From a virus: a stretch of 64,000 nucleotides of DNA. Below are positions 14,989-21,763 of this stretch, one piece after another. Numbering within the stretch: position 1 is the stretch's first letter; each line of letters opens with the position of its first letter. The notes below the pieces were generated by a model. It saw only the letters and a list, made by a program, of their open reading frames with translations, ran no database searches and was not told where the DNA came from. The DNA is taken from positions 20,862 to 84,861 of the IMG/VR virus record IMGVR_UViG_3300033153_005382. One strand, 5' to 3'. A program made the translations under genes and the position numbers.

Positions 14989-15870
14989 CTACTGACTAAG
15001 ATACCTAGCCCTCAACTCTGCAATCTCCTCCTGATCCGCTTCGGCGGGATCATCGCCTGTTTCCAAATCATACACTTCTGTAACTCCAGGAGCTACGAGC
15101 AGTCTAGAGAACAACTTGTCCGCTCTTCTCCTTGCTACTACTGATCGATCGAAACAAACGATCCGCCTCGGATAGGCGGATATTTCCTTCACCTGTGTAG
15201 GGCTAATCTCAAGACCGCTTATCGCTACGGCTCCCGGACCGGTTGCCCATACGTCCAACGGTCCTTCGTGGACAATAATCGTATGTCTTGCTAAATCCGC
15301 CCCATACAATATGTCTTTATGTGACAACACTTCCTGATTCTTAGCGGCCGACAGATACCTCGGTTGCTTGTCGCCGATTGCCCGTGTAGTCCAACTTACT
15401 GTTGTTCCATTGACAATTATCGGTATGAACAACCGCCAGCTATGAGTCTTGGCTTGTCCTATTCCTTGGACATCCCACCGTAACCTAATCTCCTGCGGAT
15501 CAAATCTCCTATTTTTCAGATACCGCAGATGGGCTTTTTCCAGATGACCTACCCCTTTGGGAATTATAACCCGGGATGGCCTTTCGACCTTTTGCTCATA
15601 GGCTAGCCTACCCTTAGTTAGCTGAAACACGATGTTTTTGACCCCTGCCCAGTTATTATGGGTCAACCTCATCAAAGCCTCACCTAACTTATGCTTTCCA
15701 CATCGCCAACACGTACAAAAACCATCCGCTTCGCGGATGCCTAGGTGCCACGCCGAAGAATAACACCATGGACATTGCACACCTACCCAACCGTATCGTA
15801 CATGCCTATGCGATCCTCCCTCCTTGTACTCGATCCTATGTTCGACAAGATATTCCGTCAATGCGCTCAT
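14989..15870 (-). CDS. DNA primase (zinc finger plus TOPRIM)
   Basis: A 293-residue DnaG-like protein. The N terminus holds a zinc ribbon with CPWCYS and CTCWRCGKHK. The TOPRIM domain (about residues 195-285) has IIVHEGPLDVWATG (catalytic Glu and Asp) and RRIVCFDRS. It would make primers for lagging-strand synthesis with the DnaB-like helicase. It is shorter than cellular DnaG and lacks a C-terminal helicase-binding domain, as is common in phages. Confidence 0.85.
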   Translation of the reverse strand: MSALTEYLVEHRIEYKEGGSHRHVRYGWVGVQCPWCYSSAWHLGIREADGFCTCWRCGKHKLGEALMRLTHNNWAGVKNIVFQLTKGRLAYEQKVERPSRVIIPKGVGHLEKAHLRYLKNRRFDPQEIRLRWDVQGIGQAKTHSWRLFIPIIVNGTTVSWTTRAIGDKQPRYLSAAKNQEVLSHKDILYGADLARHTIIVHEGPLDVWATGPGAVAISGLEISPTQVKEISAYPRRIVCFDRSVVARRRADKLFSRLLVAPGVTEVYDLETGDDPAEADQEEIAELRARYLSQ

Positions 15871-15891
15871 CTAGCACCTATTGACTTAAAA

Positions 15892-16091
15892 CAGCCCTGC
15901 CGGGAGTCGAACCCGGAACGATCCTAGCCAGCTAAGCACGGCTCATACGAGCATTCATCGTGACTGGCGCCTTTGTATGTTTTTTTTCAGATCGCGTCTT
16001 GTGTCTCATCGGTCATTTTGTTCTAGCTGGCCTACCGAGAATCTCCAGCTACTACCTTCGCAATGCGTATACCAATTTCGCTACAGAGCTG
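15892..16091 (-). tRNA. Interrupted tRNA-like gene (intact ends, about 120-nt unexplained middle)
   Basis: The 5' end CAGCTCTG (16084-16091) pairs with the 3' end CAGGGCTG (15892-15899) over 8 bp with one G-U. TA at positions 8-9 and a tRNA-Leu-like D arm (GCGAAATTGGTATACGC, within 16064-16083) follow the 5' strand. A perfect T arm, CCGGGTTCGACTCCCGG (15900-15916), directly abuts the 3' acceptor strand. Between the D and T arms lie about 147 nt instead of some 22-40. No clean anticodon stem was found and no CCA is encoded. Confidence 0.5.
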
Positions 16092-16130
16092 CCTTGTGTA
16101 TTCTAGCGGTGGACAGCTTTCTCATGGTGG

Positions 16131-16457
16131 TCATACACTGCCTCGCCTGACCTGGCTAGTAACAGTTGCTTCAACGTTGCCTGTCCTTGTAGGATCAGGA
16201 CAACTCCACATTCCCCTAAGGGGACATTTCTGTTCTACACCGCCTAATACACAAACCTCGATTGCGACGCCGTCGAGGGTGGCCGGATCGTCGAATTCGA
16301 GCCATGCTCGGTTACCTCGAATCGGTTTGCCGTTCGTTGTCATTTCGATGCTAGAACCGGCAAAATACAATCGCTGGCCGAATCCGCACCATTTACTGTC
16401 AAATCCAGCCTCTGCGAGTCACTCAACGAGTTCGTTTTGTAGTTCGATCGTTTCCAT
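16131..16457 (-). pseudogene. Small ORF interrupted by an in-frame UGA at codon 13
   Basis: GGAG lies 6 nt before ATG (16455-16457). The frame reads METIELQNELVE, then TGA (16419-16421), then LAEAGFDSKWCGFGQRLYFAG and on to a normal stop at 16131. Replacing the stop by Trp gives a natural NELVEWLAEAGF segment, so the gene is either broken by one TGG to TGA change or read through (context UGA-C). Other genes here end in TGA, so a general code change is excluded. Function unknown. Confidence 0.6.
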
Positions 16458-16497
16458 TGCTATTCTCCGTGAGTTAGAGTTTCAGTCGTCCAGTCAT

Positions 16498-17025
16498 TCA
16501 CTCACCTACCGTGTCTCGTAATTCCGCGAAGAAGTCGAGCGTGCCGTGCATCTCGACACCGTCATCCTCGGCTGCCTCGTCGTTGGCACGGCTCGCCGCT
16601 GCCACCAGTTCGTCGTCAGTTGTCGCAGCGGTGATGCCGTATCCCTCTCGCGTTTCGTCCTTGCCGAGACATGTAATCAACCAGTCGCTCGCATCGACCT
16701 GCACGCGAGATGCCGCCTCGGTGATCCATTGCTCGACAATATCCTTGTCGTCGTCGAACTCGTCATCACCTACGGTTTGCTCAACCGTGAACCCGGCCTC
16801 GTGCACTGTTCGTCTGGCATCCTCGACGGTGTCGAACGCGCCGCGAGCGTACGCTGACCAATCGTTGGTCGTGCCGAGCCAGCCGGTAATGAGTTCCTCG
16901 TCACTCTGGTTGGTGCGACCTGGAGTGTAGCAAATCTGCATTACGTGCCAGGTGTCGCCGATGATGCTCCCGTCACTGGCTTTGTCATCGGGTCCAACGT
17001 ACTTGCGTTCAATTAGGTAAAACAC
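16498..17025 (-). CDS. Acidic hypothetical protein in GC-richer insert
   Basis: I chose GTG (17023-17025) because AGGAG lies 8 nt upstream; the frame runs further up but without a good start. The 175-residue product starts FYLIERKYVGPDD and has WHVMQICYTPGRTNQSDEELITGWLGTTNDWSAYARGAFDTVEDARRTV, then a strongly acidic C-terminal half. No known domain is recognised. Base composition and codon use (GTC, GAC, GCG) are more GC-rich than in flanking genes, which suggests recent acquisition. Confidence 0.65.
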   Translation of the reverse strand: MFYLIERKYVGPDDKASDGSIIGDTWHVMQICYTPGRTNQSDEELITGWLGTTNDWSAYARGAFDTVEDARRTVHEAGFTVEQTVGDDEFDDDKDIVEQWITEAASRVQVDASDWLITCLGKDETREGYGITAATTDDELVAAASRANDEAAEDDGVEMHGTLDFFAELRDTVGE

Positions 17026-17053
17026 GGTCGTTCTCCTCAGGTTAGACAGTAGG

Positions 17054-17245
17054 TTACAAGACGAAGTCGTCGTAATCGAAGTCGGCGTCGTACACTCTTT
17101 CGATTTCCGCTCGCAGTAGCTTCGCGGTCGTCGGATCAACCAATTCAATGGCGATCAGCGTCGCCTCAACGTGATTTTGCGTCAGAACTCGCCGGTGCCA
17201 TTTTTCCTTTGCAGCAGTGCAGAGAGCGACGCCATCCTCACTCAA
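17054..17245 (-). CDS. Small hypothetical protein (63 aa or shorter)
   Basis: The frame can start at TTG (17245). It codes for KWHRRVLTQNHVEATLIAIELVDPTTAKLLRAEIERVYDADFDYDDFVL, a plausible helical protein with an acidic end. A -10 box lies only 3 nt before the TTG, so the true start may be further in. It shares the GC-rich character of its downstream neighbour. Function unknown. Confidence 0.5.
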   Translation of the reverse strand: MSEDGVALCTAAKEKWHRRVLTQNHVEATLIAIELVDPTTAKLLRAEIERVYDADFDYDDFVL

Positions 17246-17247
17246 CT

Positions 17248-17253
17248 ATTATA
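17248..17253 (-). promoter_or_regulatory. Possible -10 box (TATAAT) at the head of the GC-richer insert
   Basis: The minus strand reads AAGTTTTATAATAGTTGAG. The TATAATAG core matches other putative promoters here, but no -35 hexamer is seen. It stands at the junction between AT-normal sequence and the insert. Confidence 0.35.
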
Positions 17254-17341
17254 AAACTTGCACAAGGTCTTGAGCCTTTTCATACACATCACCTCCTTCC
17301 TGATCTTGAGTCTTTCAGAAACAAACCTGTCTTTCCGTCCT

Positions 17342-17347
17342 ATTATA
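17342..17347 (-). promoter_or_regulatory. Possible promoter (TATAAT) just after the SNF2 helicase gene
   Basis: The minus strand reads GGGGCTATAACTATAATAGGACGGA. It shares both GGGGCTATAA and TATAATAGGACGGA with the promoter at 13170, pointing to a recurring phage promoter motif. The -35 region is weak. Confidence 0.45.
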
Positions 17348-17348
17348 G

Positions 17349-18704
17349 TTATAGCCCCTTGTCCCGTAAACCGGACAGCAGTTTGTCAAGAATATCAAAA
17401 TTATTCTTGACCTTACGTCCGTCCAAAACTGCTGTGAGAATCTCTTGCTTCTTCTGCAGAACCTTACACAACTTCTCCTCTATGGTGTCAGCCGCAACGA
17501 AGTACCTTACCCATACAGTACTTTCTGTTCCTATTCTCCAAGCACGATCCTCTCCCTGCAATGCTAATCCTGGCTGCCACGGCAGCTCGGCGAAACAGAC
17601 GTTCCTGGCTACTTGTAATCCATCCAGTCCTACTCCTGCTGCCCTTAGATTACCAATGAACAACCGTACCTCTGAATCGCTCCGAAACTGCTTAACCGCC
17701 TCAATCCTCTTCTTGCTACTAGTTGATCCATCTATCACAACTGACTTCCCTTTACAATTCCGCCTCAACGAATCAATAGCACCTGCGTGGATAGCAAACA
17801 CTACAAGTTTCTCATCCGACCGTTCCAGAAACTCGTTTATCCACTCGACTACGTATCGCATCTTCAACCTAGCTGCAAGTCTGACCAGATACCCGACCTT
17901 CGTCAATCCTTGTGAACGCTCGGCTTTCCTAGCTCGACCCTTATCCCATTCCTCTAGCCACTCTAGAAAATAACTATTCGCCTTCCGATACTCAGCCGGA
18001 GCCTTCATTGGCAACGGAATAACCGTTCTCACCTTTAGTGGAAACTGATCCAACACGTCGACTTTCCGACGTCTTACCATACACAAATCCATCAACTTGT
18101 CGTGCAATTCCCTTGTGTTCGACGCCCCATCGTACTTCCATCCCCATGGCGTCATCTGCGGATTACAATACCGTTCAATGAACTTCCATCGGCTCCGAAA
18201 CTCTCTTGGCTTCAACATCTTCAAAATCGAGTACATCTCAATGGTCCGATTCTCCATTGGCGTAGCAGACAATCCTAACACATACGGCACCCCTTTGGCC
18301 AAAGCATGACAAGCCATGGTCCGCTTCGCTTTCAAATTTGAAATCTTCTGACACTCGTCAATGATCAAAGTCCGAATTGGCAATTCCGTAAGCACTTTTA
18401 ACCAATGAGTCAAGATGTCGAAATTCACAACTGTAAGATCGACTAGGGGTAAACGCTTCCCTGGCCTCGTTCCCTCCAAAACTTGTGGCTTGACTCCTAA
18501 CACCTTCTCTGCTTCCTTAGCCCATTGACATTTGATCGAGGCTGGACATACAACAACGGCTGGGGAGGCATCGTCCTTGTGCCTCCCCAGCCACCAAAGC
18601 GAACAGTTCGTCTTTCCAAGTCCAGGGTCCCACGCTACGAGAGCTCTTCCCTTGAACTCTTCGATCCTATCTAAATCCTCGACTTGGAAGTCGTACGGTT
18701 TCAT
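17349..18704 (-). CDS. SNF2-family DEAD/DEAH-type ATPase (helicase-like)
   Basis: All SF2/SNF2 landmarks are visible in 451 residues: AWDPGLGKTNCSLWWLGRH (motif I), LIIDECQKI (motif II, DECQ), GLSATPMEN (motif III) and, in the C-terminal lobe, KLVVFAIHAGAIDSL, VVIDGSTSSKKRIEAV, LFIGNLRAAGVGLDGL and ELPWQPGLALQGEDRAWRIG (motifs V-VI). It translocates on DNA and may remodel replication intermediates. It overlaps the next upstream gene by 4 nt. Confidence 0.92.
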   Translation of the reverse strand: MKPYDFQVEDLDRIEEFKGRALVAWDPGLGKTNCSLWWLGRHKDDASPAVVVCPASIKCQWAKEAEKVLGVKPQVLEGTRPGKRLPLVDLTVVNFDILTHWLKVLTELPIRTLIIDECQKISNLKAKRTMACHALAKGVPYVLGLSATPMENRTIEMYSILKMLKPREFRSRWKFIERYCNPQMTPWGWKYDGASNTRELHDKLMDLCMVRRRKVDVLDQFPLKVRTVIPLPMKAPAEYRKANSYFLEWLEEWDKGRARKAERSQGLTKVGYLVRLAARLKMRYVVEWINEFLERSDEKLVVFAIHAGAIDSLRRNCKGKSVVIDGSTSSKKRIEAVKQFRSDSEVRLFIGNLRAAGVGLDGLQVARNVCFAELPWQPGLALQGEDRAWRIGTESTVWVRYFVAADTIEEKLCKVLQKKQEILTAVLDGRKVKNNFDILDKLLSGLRDKGL

Positions 18705-18892
18705 TTAATCTTACTTTCGGTTACTGCCTTGACTTCATCGAAGTGCTTCCTACACACAGTCACTCCGCATCCTCCTTCGACGTCGAACTCAACATACCCC
18801 TTGGCTGAGCACTGCACAGGCTTGCCCGCCCGATCCAATCCGACTTCCCTCTGGCACTTGGCCTTACTCGGCTTTAGGCTCATCAACTTCAT
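18701..18892 (-). CDS. Small Cys-containing hypothetical protein
   Basis: I chose the ATG at 18892 because it forms an ATGA overlap with the stop of the previous gene. The product starts MKLMSLKPSKAKCQREVGLDRAGKPVQCSAKGYVEFDVEGGCGVTVCRKHFD. Four spaced Cys and a CRKH pair suggest a small zinc-binding fold. The next gene, the SNF2 ATPase, overlaps by 4 nt. Confidence 0.7.
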   Translation of the reverse strand: MKLMSLKPSKAKCQREVGLDRAGKPVQCSAKGYVEFDVEGGCGVTVCRKHFDEVKAVTESKIK

Positions 18893-19077
18893 AACGTGGT
18901 CTCCTTTTTGGTAGTCCAATACTCTCGATCGTCCCAATGCCTCTCGGTCCGATTCAGTCCCTTACGATCATCCTCTGCCTCTGTCTTTGTATCATATGGG
19001 CCATATGGCCCGTCCTCTTCGTCTCCTACGATCCACCAACTATTTCCCATTCGTCTGACGGTAAATCGCATAATCAA
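18889..19077 (-). CDS. Small hypothetical protein (62 aa)
   Basis: The product MIMRFTVRRMGNSWWIVGDEEDGPYGPYDTKTEAEDDRKGL contains the GPYGPYDTKTEAE pattern often seen in short phage proteins of unknown role. AAGGAGG stands upstream of the ATG. A possible promoter lies 12 nt further up. Confidence 0.75.
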   Translation of the reverse strand: MIMRFTVRRMGNSWWIVGDEEDGPYGPYDTKTEAEDDRKGLNRTERHWDDREYWTTKKETTL

Positions 19078-19088
19078 TCCTCCTTTCT

Positions 19089-19094
19089 ATTATA
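19089..19094 (-). promoter_or_regulatory. Possible -10 box (TATAAT) before the 62-aa gene
   Basis: The minus strand reads TAGGCTATAATAGAAAGGAGG, so a start here would give a very short leader. GGCTATAATAG is shared with 13170 and 17342. No good -35 is visible. Confidence 0.4.
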
Positions 19095-19114
19095 GCCTAG
19101 ATCCTTGGAACGTT

Positions 19115-19642
19115 CTAATCAACTTCCCACTTCTTCGGCTCACTCTCCCGGTGCTCTTTCAACTCCTTCTGCAAATCCCTCAATATCAAATTCCACTGCT
19201 TCCACTTCCTACTGATCTTCCTCGCTCTCGGAGTCTCGGCCATTGTGGAGAACTTTACCCGACGAGGCTTTTGGGATTTTCCTATTTCGACGATGTCGTG
19301 CATGGGAACACCTACATATCGATGCCACAACTCAGTCACAAACGTGGCGAACACTGGTCCATGCTGATATCCTTGCGTCAGTACATGAGCTACTTCGTGT
19401 AACACAACACACTTCGTCCATGACCACTCTGGCAGAACGATTCTCCAACTACTAGCCCTAGCATCCCAATTTCTCCGACCCTTAACGACTCTCGGAGGAT
19501 TCGAACCTGAACGATAGTCCTCCCAAACCTCTGCGACCAGGGATTTGCATTGCTCCCACGTCAAACGTTCCTCCAACTCCGGAAAGGTCTCACGAACCTT
19601 TTCCTCCCACCTATACACTGCACTCCTTTGACTATCCTTCAT
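19115..19642 (-). CDS. SprT-like zinc metallopeptidase
   Basis: I chose ATG 19642, which forms an ATGA overlap with the sigma-like gene. The core WTKCVVLHEVAHVLTQGYQHGPVFATFVTELWHRY has HEVAH plus a downstream His, the SprT/Spartan zinc site. Spartan-type proteases degrade DNA-protein crosslinks; phage homologues are found in early regions. The C terminus is basic and could bind DNA. Substrate is unknown. Confidence 0.85.
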   Translation of the reverse strand: MKDSQRSAVYRWEEKVRETFPELEERLTWEQCKSLVAEVWEDYRSGSNPPRVVKGRRNWDARASSWRIVLPEWSWTKCVVLHEVAHVLTQGYQHGPVFATFVTELWHRYVGVPMHDIVEIGKSQKPRRVKFSTMAETPRARKISRKWKQWNLILRDLQKELKEHRESEPKKWEVD

Positions 19643-20139
19643 ATGGCATCTCCTATCTCGTTGAACACATTGTGCCACCGACATAGTGACCACTTCCATT
19701 CCTTAAAACACTTCCTCACGGCTTCCTCTCGGTCCTGCTTTCTTAGCCATGACTTGACAATCTCATCGCTCGTCTCCGTGATGGCGATGATCAATTTCCT
19801 AGCATCGTCAGACAACTCGAACATCAAAGTCCTCAACCGGTCCTGTCCTTGACCTGGATTACCATCCATGGTAGACCCATTGTTCTTGAACCTCTGCGAC
19901 TGCTTGATACACTTCTTACGTCGAATCAACAACCCTCCCCTCACCTGCCAATAGACCCAAGTCGAAAACTTCGTTCCCCGACTTGGATCATAGGTCAAAT
20001 AGGCCCGCGTATACCACTCCATGGCGGTCCCGATACGATCTTCGACTGAGCACTGATCACAACACTGAATCTGCCTAGCTAACTTGAAAATCAAAAGACG
20101 GACATCTTCATACGTTTCTTCCTTTGCTTCGGCAATCAT
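19639..20139 (-). CDS. Sigma-70-like factor
   Basis: The 166-residue protein has the region 2 signature YDPSRGTKFSTWVYWQVRGGLLIRRKKC (compare F-S-T-Y-A-x-W-x-I-R in sigma factors), preceded by a helix with YTRAYLTYD. The C-terminal half is helical, SDEIVKSWLRKQDREEAVRKCFKEWKWSL, and could stand for a divergent region 4. It would redirect host RNA polymerase to phage promoters, perhaps those with GGCTATAATAG. Promoter specificity is speculative. Confidence 0.75.
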   Translation of the reverse strand: MIAEAKEETYEDVRLLIFKLARQIQCCDQCSVEDRIGTAMEWYTRAYLTYDPSRGTKFSTWVYWQVRGGLLIRRKKCIKQSQRFKNNGSTMDGNPGQGQDRLRTLMFELSDDARKLIIAITETSDEIVKSWLRKQDREEAVRKCFKEWKWSLCRWHNVFNEIGDAI

Positions 20140-20151
20140 GACCGCCTCCTT

Positions 20152-20439
20152 TCAGTCTATGACCCATCCGTCGTTCACTAATGACTCCACATCCTCATAC
20201 TCCCACGTGTCTGCCCTCTGCAAAGCTTCCCTACTAATCGCAAACACATTGATCAAATACACTACCGGATACGCTTCCCTTGCCCCTTTCAGAGCAAAGA
20301 CAATTCCCAGCTTTACCTCACCGTCCCTCGTTCTTTTTACAGGGGCAGCAAGAAGTCCTCCCCAAGACCTCCAACGCTTAACATCCTTCAAGTACAAAAA
20401 CGAACGTTCCCTTCTTGTAAGTCCTGCTACCGCAACCAT
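20152..20439 (-). CDS. Hypothetical protein (95 aa)
   Basis: The product includes GGLLAAPVKRTRDGEVKLGIVFALKGAREAYPVVYLINVFAISREAL and a C-terminal acidic helix. No domain is recognised. It is followed after 12 nt by the sigma-like gene and has a ribosome binding site upstream. Confidence 0.65.
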   Translation of the reverse strand: MVAVAGLTRRERSFLYLKDVKRWRSWGGLLAAPVKRTRDGEVKLGIVFALKGAREAYPVVYLINVFAISREALQRADTWEYEDVESLVNDGWVID

Positions 20440-20506
20440 TGCAACACTCCTTTCAATCCAATGTCTAAATTGTCAAACTCCTCTTCCCTGTTCCTACGAT
20501 CGACTT

Positions 20507-20725
20507 CTACTGCTTCATCCCTACCGACAATCCATGACTGTGACCATGGTGGGCATGTGCATGGGCATGTCCCGTCTTATGCTTGACTGTGACCTCTCCA
20601 CCGACAAGCTCTGCCAAGGCCTCAAGCATTTCATCAGCAGACTGATGGTTCTTGCCACTGACAGCATCAGTCTCGATCGTTATCGTACCGTCCTCTAATA
20701 TCTCAAACTTGATCGTATCCATCAA
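20507..20725 (-). CDS. DUF2997-like protein with His-rich tail
   Basis: The 72-residue protein reads IKFEILEDGTITIETDAVSGKNHQSADEMLEALAELVGGEVTVKHK, matching the DUF2997 pattern (I-x-DG-x-I-x-x-E-x-x-V-x-G, then a helix). The tail GHAHAHAHHGHSHG is unusually His-rich and may bind metal. DUF2997, DUF1257 and a Ycf46-like ATPase commonly occur together in phages and cyanobacteria, and all three are present within 3 kb here. Confidence 0.75.
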   Translation of the reverse strand: MMDTIKFEILEDGTITIETDAVSGKNHQSADEMLEALAELVGGEVTVKHKTGHAHAHAHHGHSHGLSVGMKQ

Positions 20726-20777
20726 ATCTCTCCTTTCTTGGTTCCAACGAACATCACTCGGGATGGCCGCTGATTGC

Positions 20778-20966
20778 TCAACTCTGTCGACTGCAAGATA
20801 CTGCAGTCCCGTAGGCCTTGATCTTGTCCTCCAAAACGAGATGCCACGGCTTTTTGATTTCCTCGATTACCTGTCTTAACAGCTCACCGAGTTTATCTCT
20901 GAACTCTGGATCGGCCTTGTTGACCATTCCAATAACAGTGCCGGGATACTGTTTCTTGTAATCCAT
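20778..20966 (-). CDS. Small hypothetical protein (62 aa)
   Basis: The product MDYKKQYPGTVIGMVNKADPEFRDKLGELLRQVIEEIKKPWHLVLEDKIK is mainly helical and charged. It lies between the DUF1257-like and DUF2997-like genes and may belong to the same complex. No family is recognised. Confidence 0.65.
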   Translation of the reverse strand: MDYKKQYPGTVIGMVNKADPEFRDKLGELLRQVIEEIKKPWHLVLEDKIKAYGTAVSCSRQS

Positions 20967-20977
20967 TTCGTTCCTCC

Positions 20978-21289
20978 TTAGAATCGACGGAGAACACCTC
21001 TCGTCTCAGTCTCGGATTTCCTTGTCCACATATTCATCTTAGCGACCCTATCCAACGCTGCAGACGAATATGCCCGTTTCAACTGGTTCAGCTTCGACTG
21101 CTGCCACTCCTCCAACTTAGCCTCCTGTCTTCTTAGGTCAATCTCAATTCCTTCGTTTTCCCTCGTCAACATTATCCTGTCCGCGTGCTCTGTAAACCCC
21201 CATCCTAAGTTCGTCAGAGCCTTGATCAACAAACCCTTGTGCTGAGCCTGAAACTCAACACTCATTGTCCTCACTTCGTAACACGGCAT
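20978..21289 (-). CDS. DUF1257 (Ycf35)-like protein
   Basis: The start MPCYEVRTMSVEFQAQHKGLLIKALTNLGW fits the DUF1257 pattern of a short strand followed by a helix with L-x-x-A-L-x-x-L-G. The C-terminal half has LNQLKRAYSSAALDRVAKMN, also family-like. It accompanies the AAA ATPase encoded upstream. Role in phage biology is not established. Confidence 0.7.
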   Translation of the reverse strand: MPCYEVRTMSVEFQAQHKGLLIKALTNLGWGFTEHADRIMLTRENEGIEIDLRRQEAKLEEWQQSKLNQLKRAYSSAALDRVAKMNMWTRKSETETRGVLRRF

Positions 21290-21677
21290 TGGATCGATCC
21301 TCCTTCTTGGACTGGTTCTCGTCTTGACTGACTATTTCGGACAGAATTTTCAGTTCAGGCAAAACAGTCTGTCCCAACTCCTCATTCAATCTCACCAACT
21401 CCTTGGCGATTATACCTACAGCATACCTCAACTGTTTCACAGTTCCCATGGCCGTCCCCCCATTGGCTTTGCTTTTTGTCCTGTGCGGCCAATTCCCTTT
21501 GATATAGCCCTCCGACCTCATCGCTACTGCAAACGACGTCAACGCGGACTCGGTTGTCTCCGCTCCGATCTCTTCGTGAATCAGGTCTACGGCTTTGTCC
21601 CTTGTAATATCGCTCTCCTGTATTCGTTTCCAGTTGTTCTCCAGCCAACGACGAATCGCATACGCTTGACTGGCCAT
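21255..21677 (-). CDS. Hypothetical helical protein (140 aa)
   Basis: I chose ATG 21677, 9 nt after an AGGAG. The product MASQAYAIRRWLENNWKRIQESDITRDKAVDLIHEEIGAETTESALTSFAVAMRSEGY looks like a helical, possibly DNA-binding domain, followed by a helix with ELVRLNEELGQTVLPELKILSEIV. It overlaps the DUF1257-like gene by 35 nt. No family is recognised. Confidence 0.7.
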   Translation of the reverse strand: MASQAYAIRRWLENNWKRIQESDITRDKAVDLIHEEIGAETTESALTSFAVAMRSEGYIKGNWPHRTKSKANGGTAMGTVKQLRYAVGIIAKELVRLNEELGQTVLPELKILSEIVSQDENQSKKEDRSNAVLRSEDNEC

Positions 21678-21763
21678 AACTTGTTCTCCTGTGTTACGGT
21701 TGCCTGAGTCCTCAAATATAACCCCTAACCCTATGGACATCAATAGCCCTGCCTTACACTACA

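Noticed and set aside
15917-16060. Group I intron in the tRNA
   Set aside because: The insert is shorter than known group I introns and the conserved P7-type core sequences were not found.
15892-16091. tmRNA
   Set aside because: A normal D arm is present, no tag-peptide ORF ending in Ala-Ala is visible, and the length is only about 200 nt.
20084-20698. Plus-strand frame of 204 codons across three small genes
   Set aside because: It overlaps well-supported minus-strand genes (sigma-like and DUF2997-like) and shows no recognisable domain.
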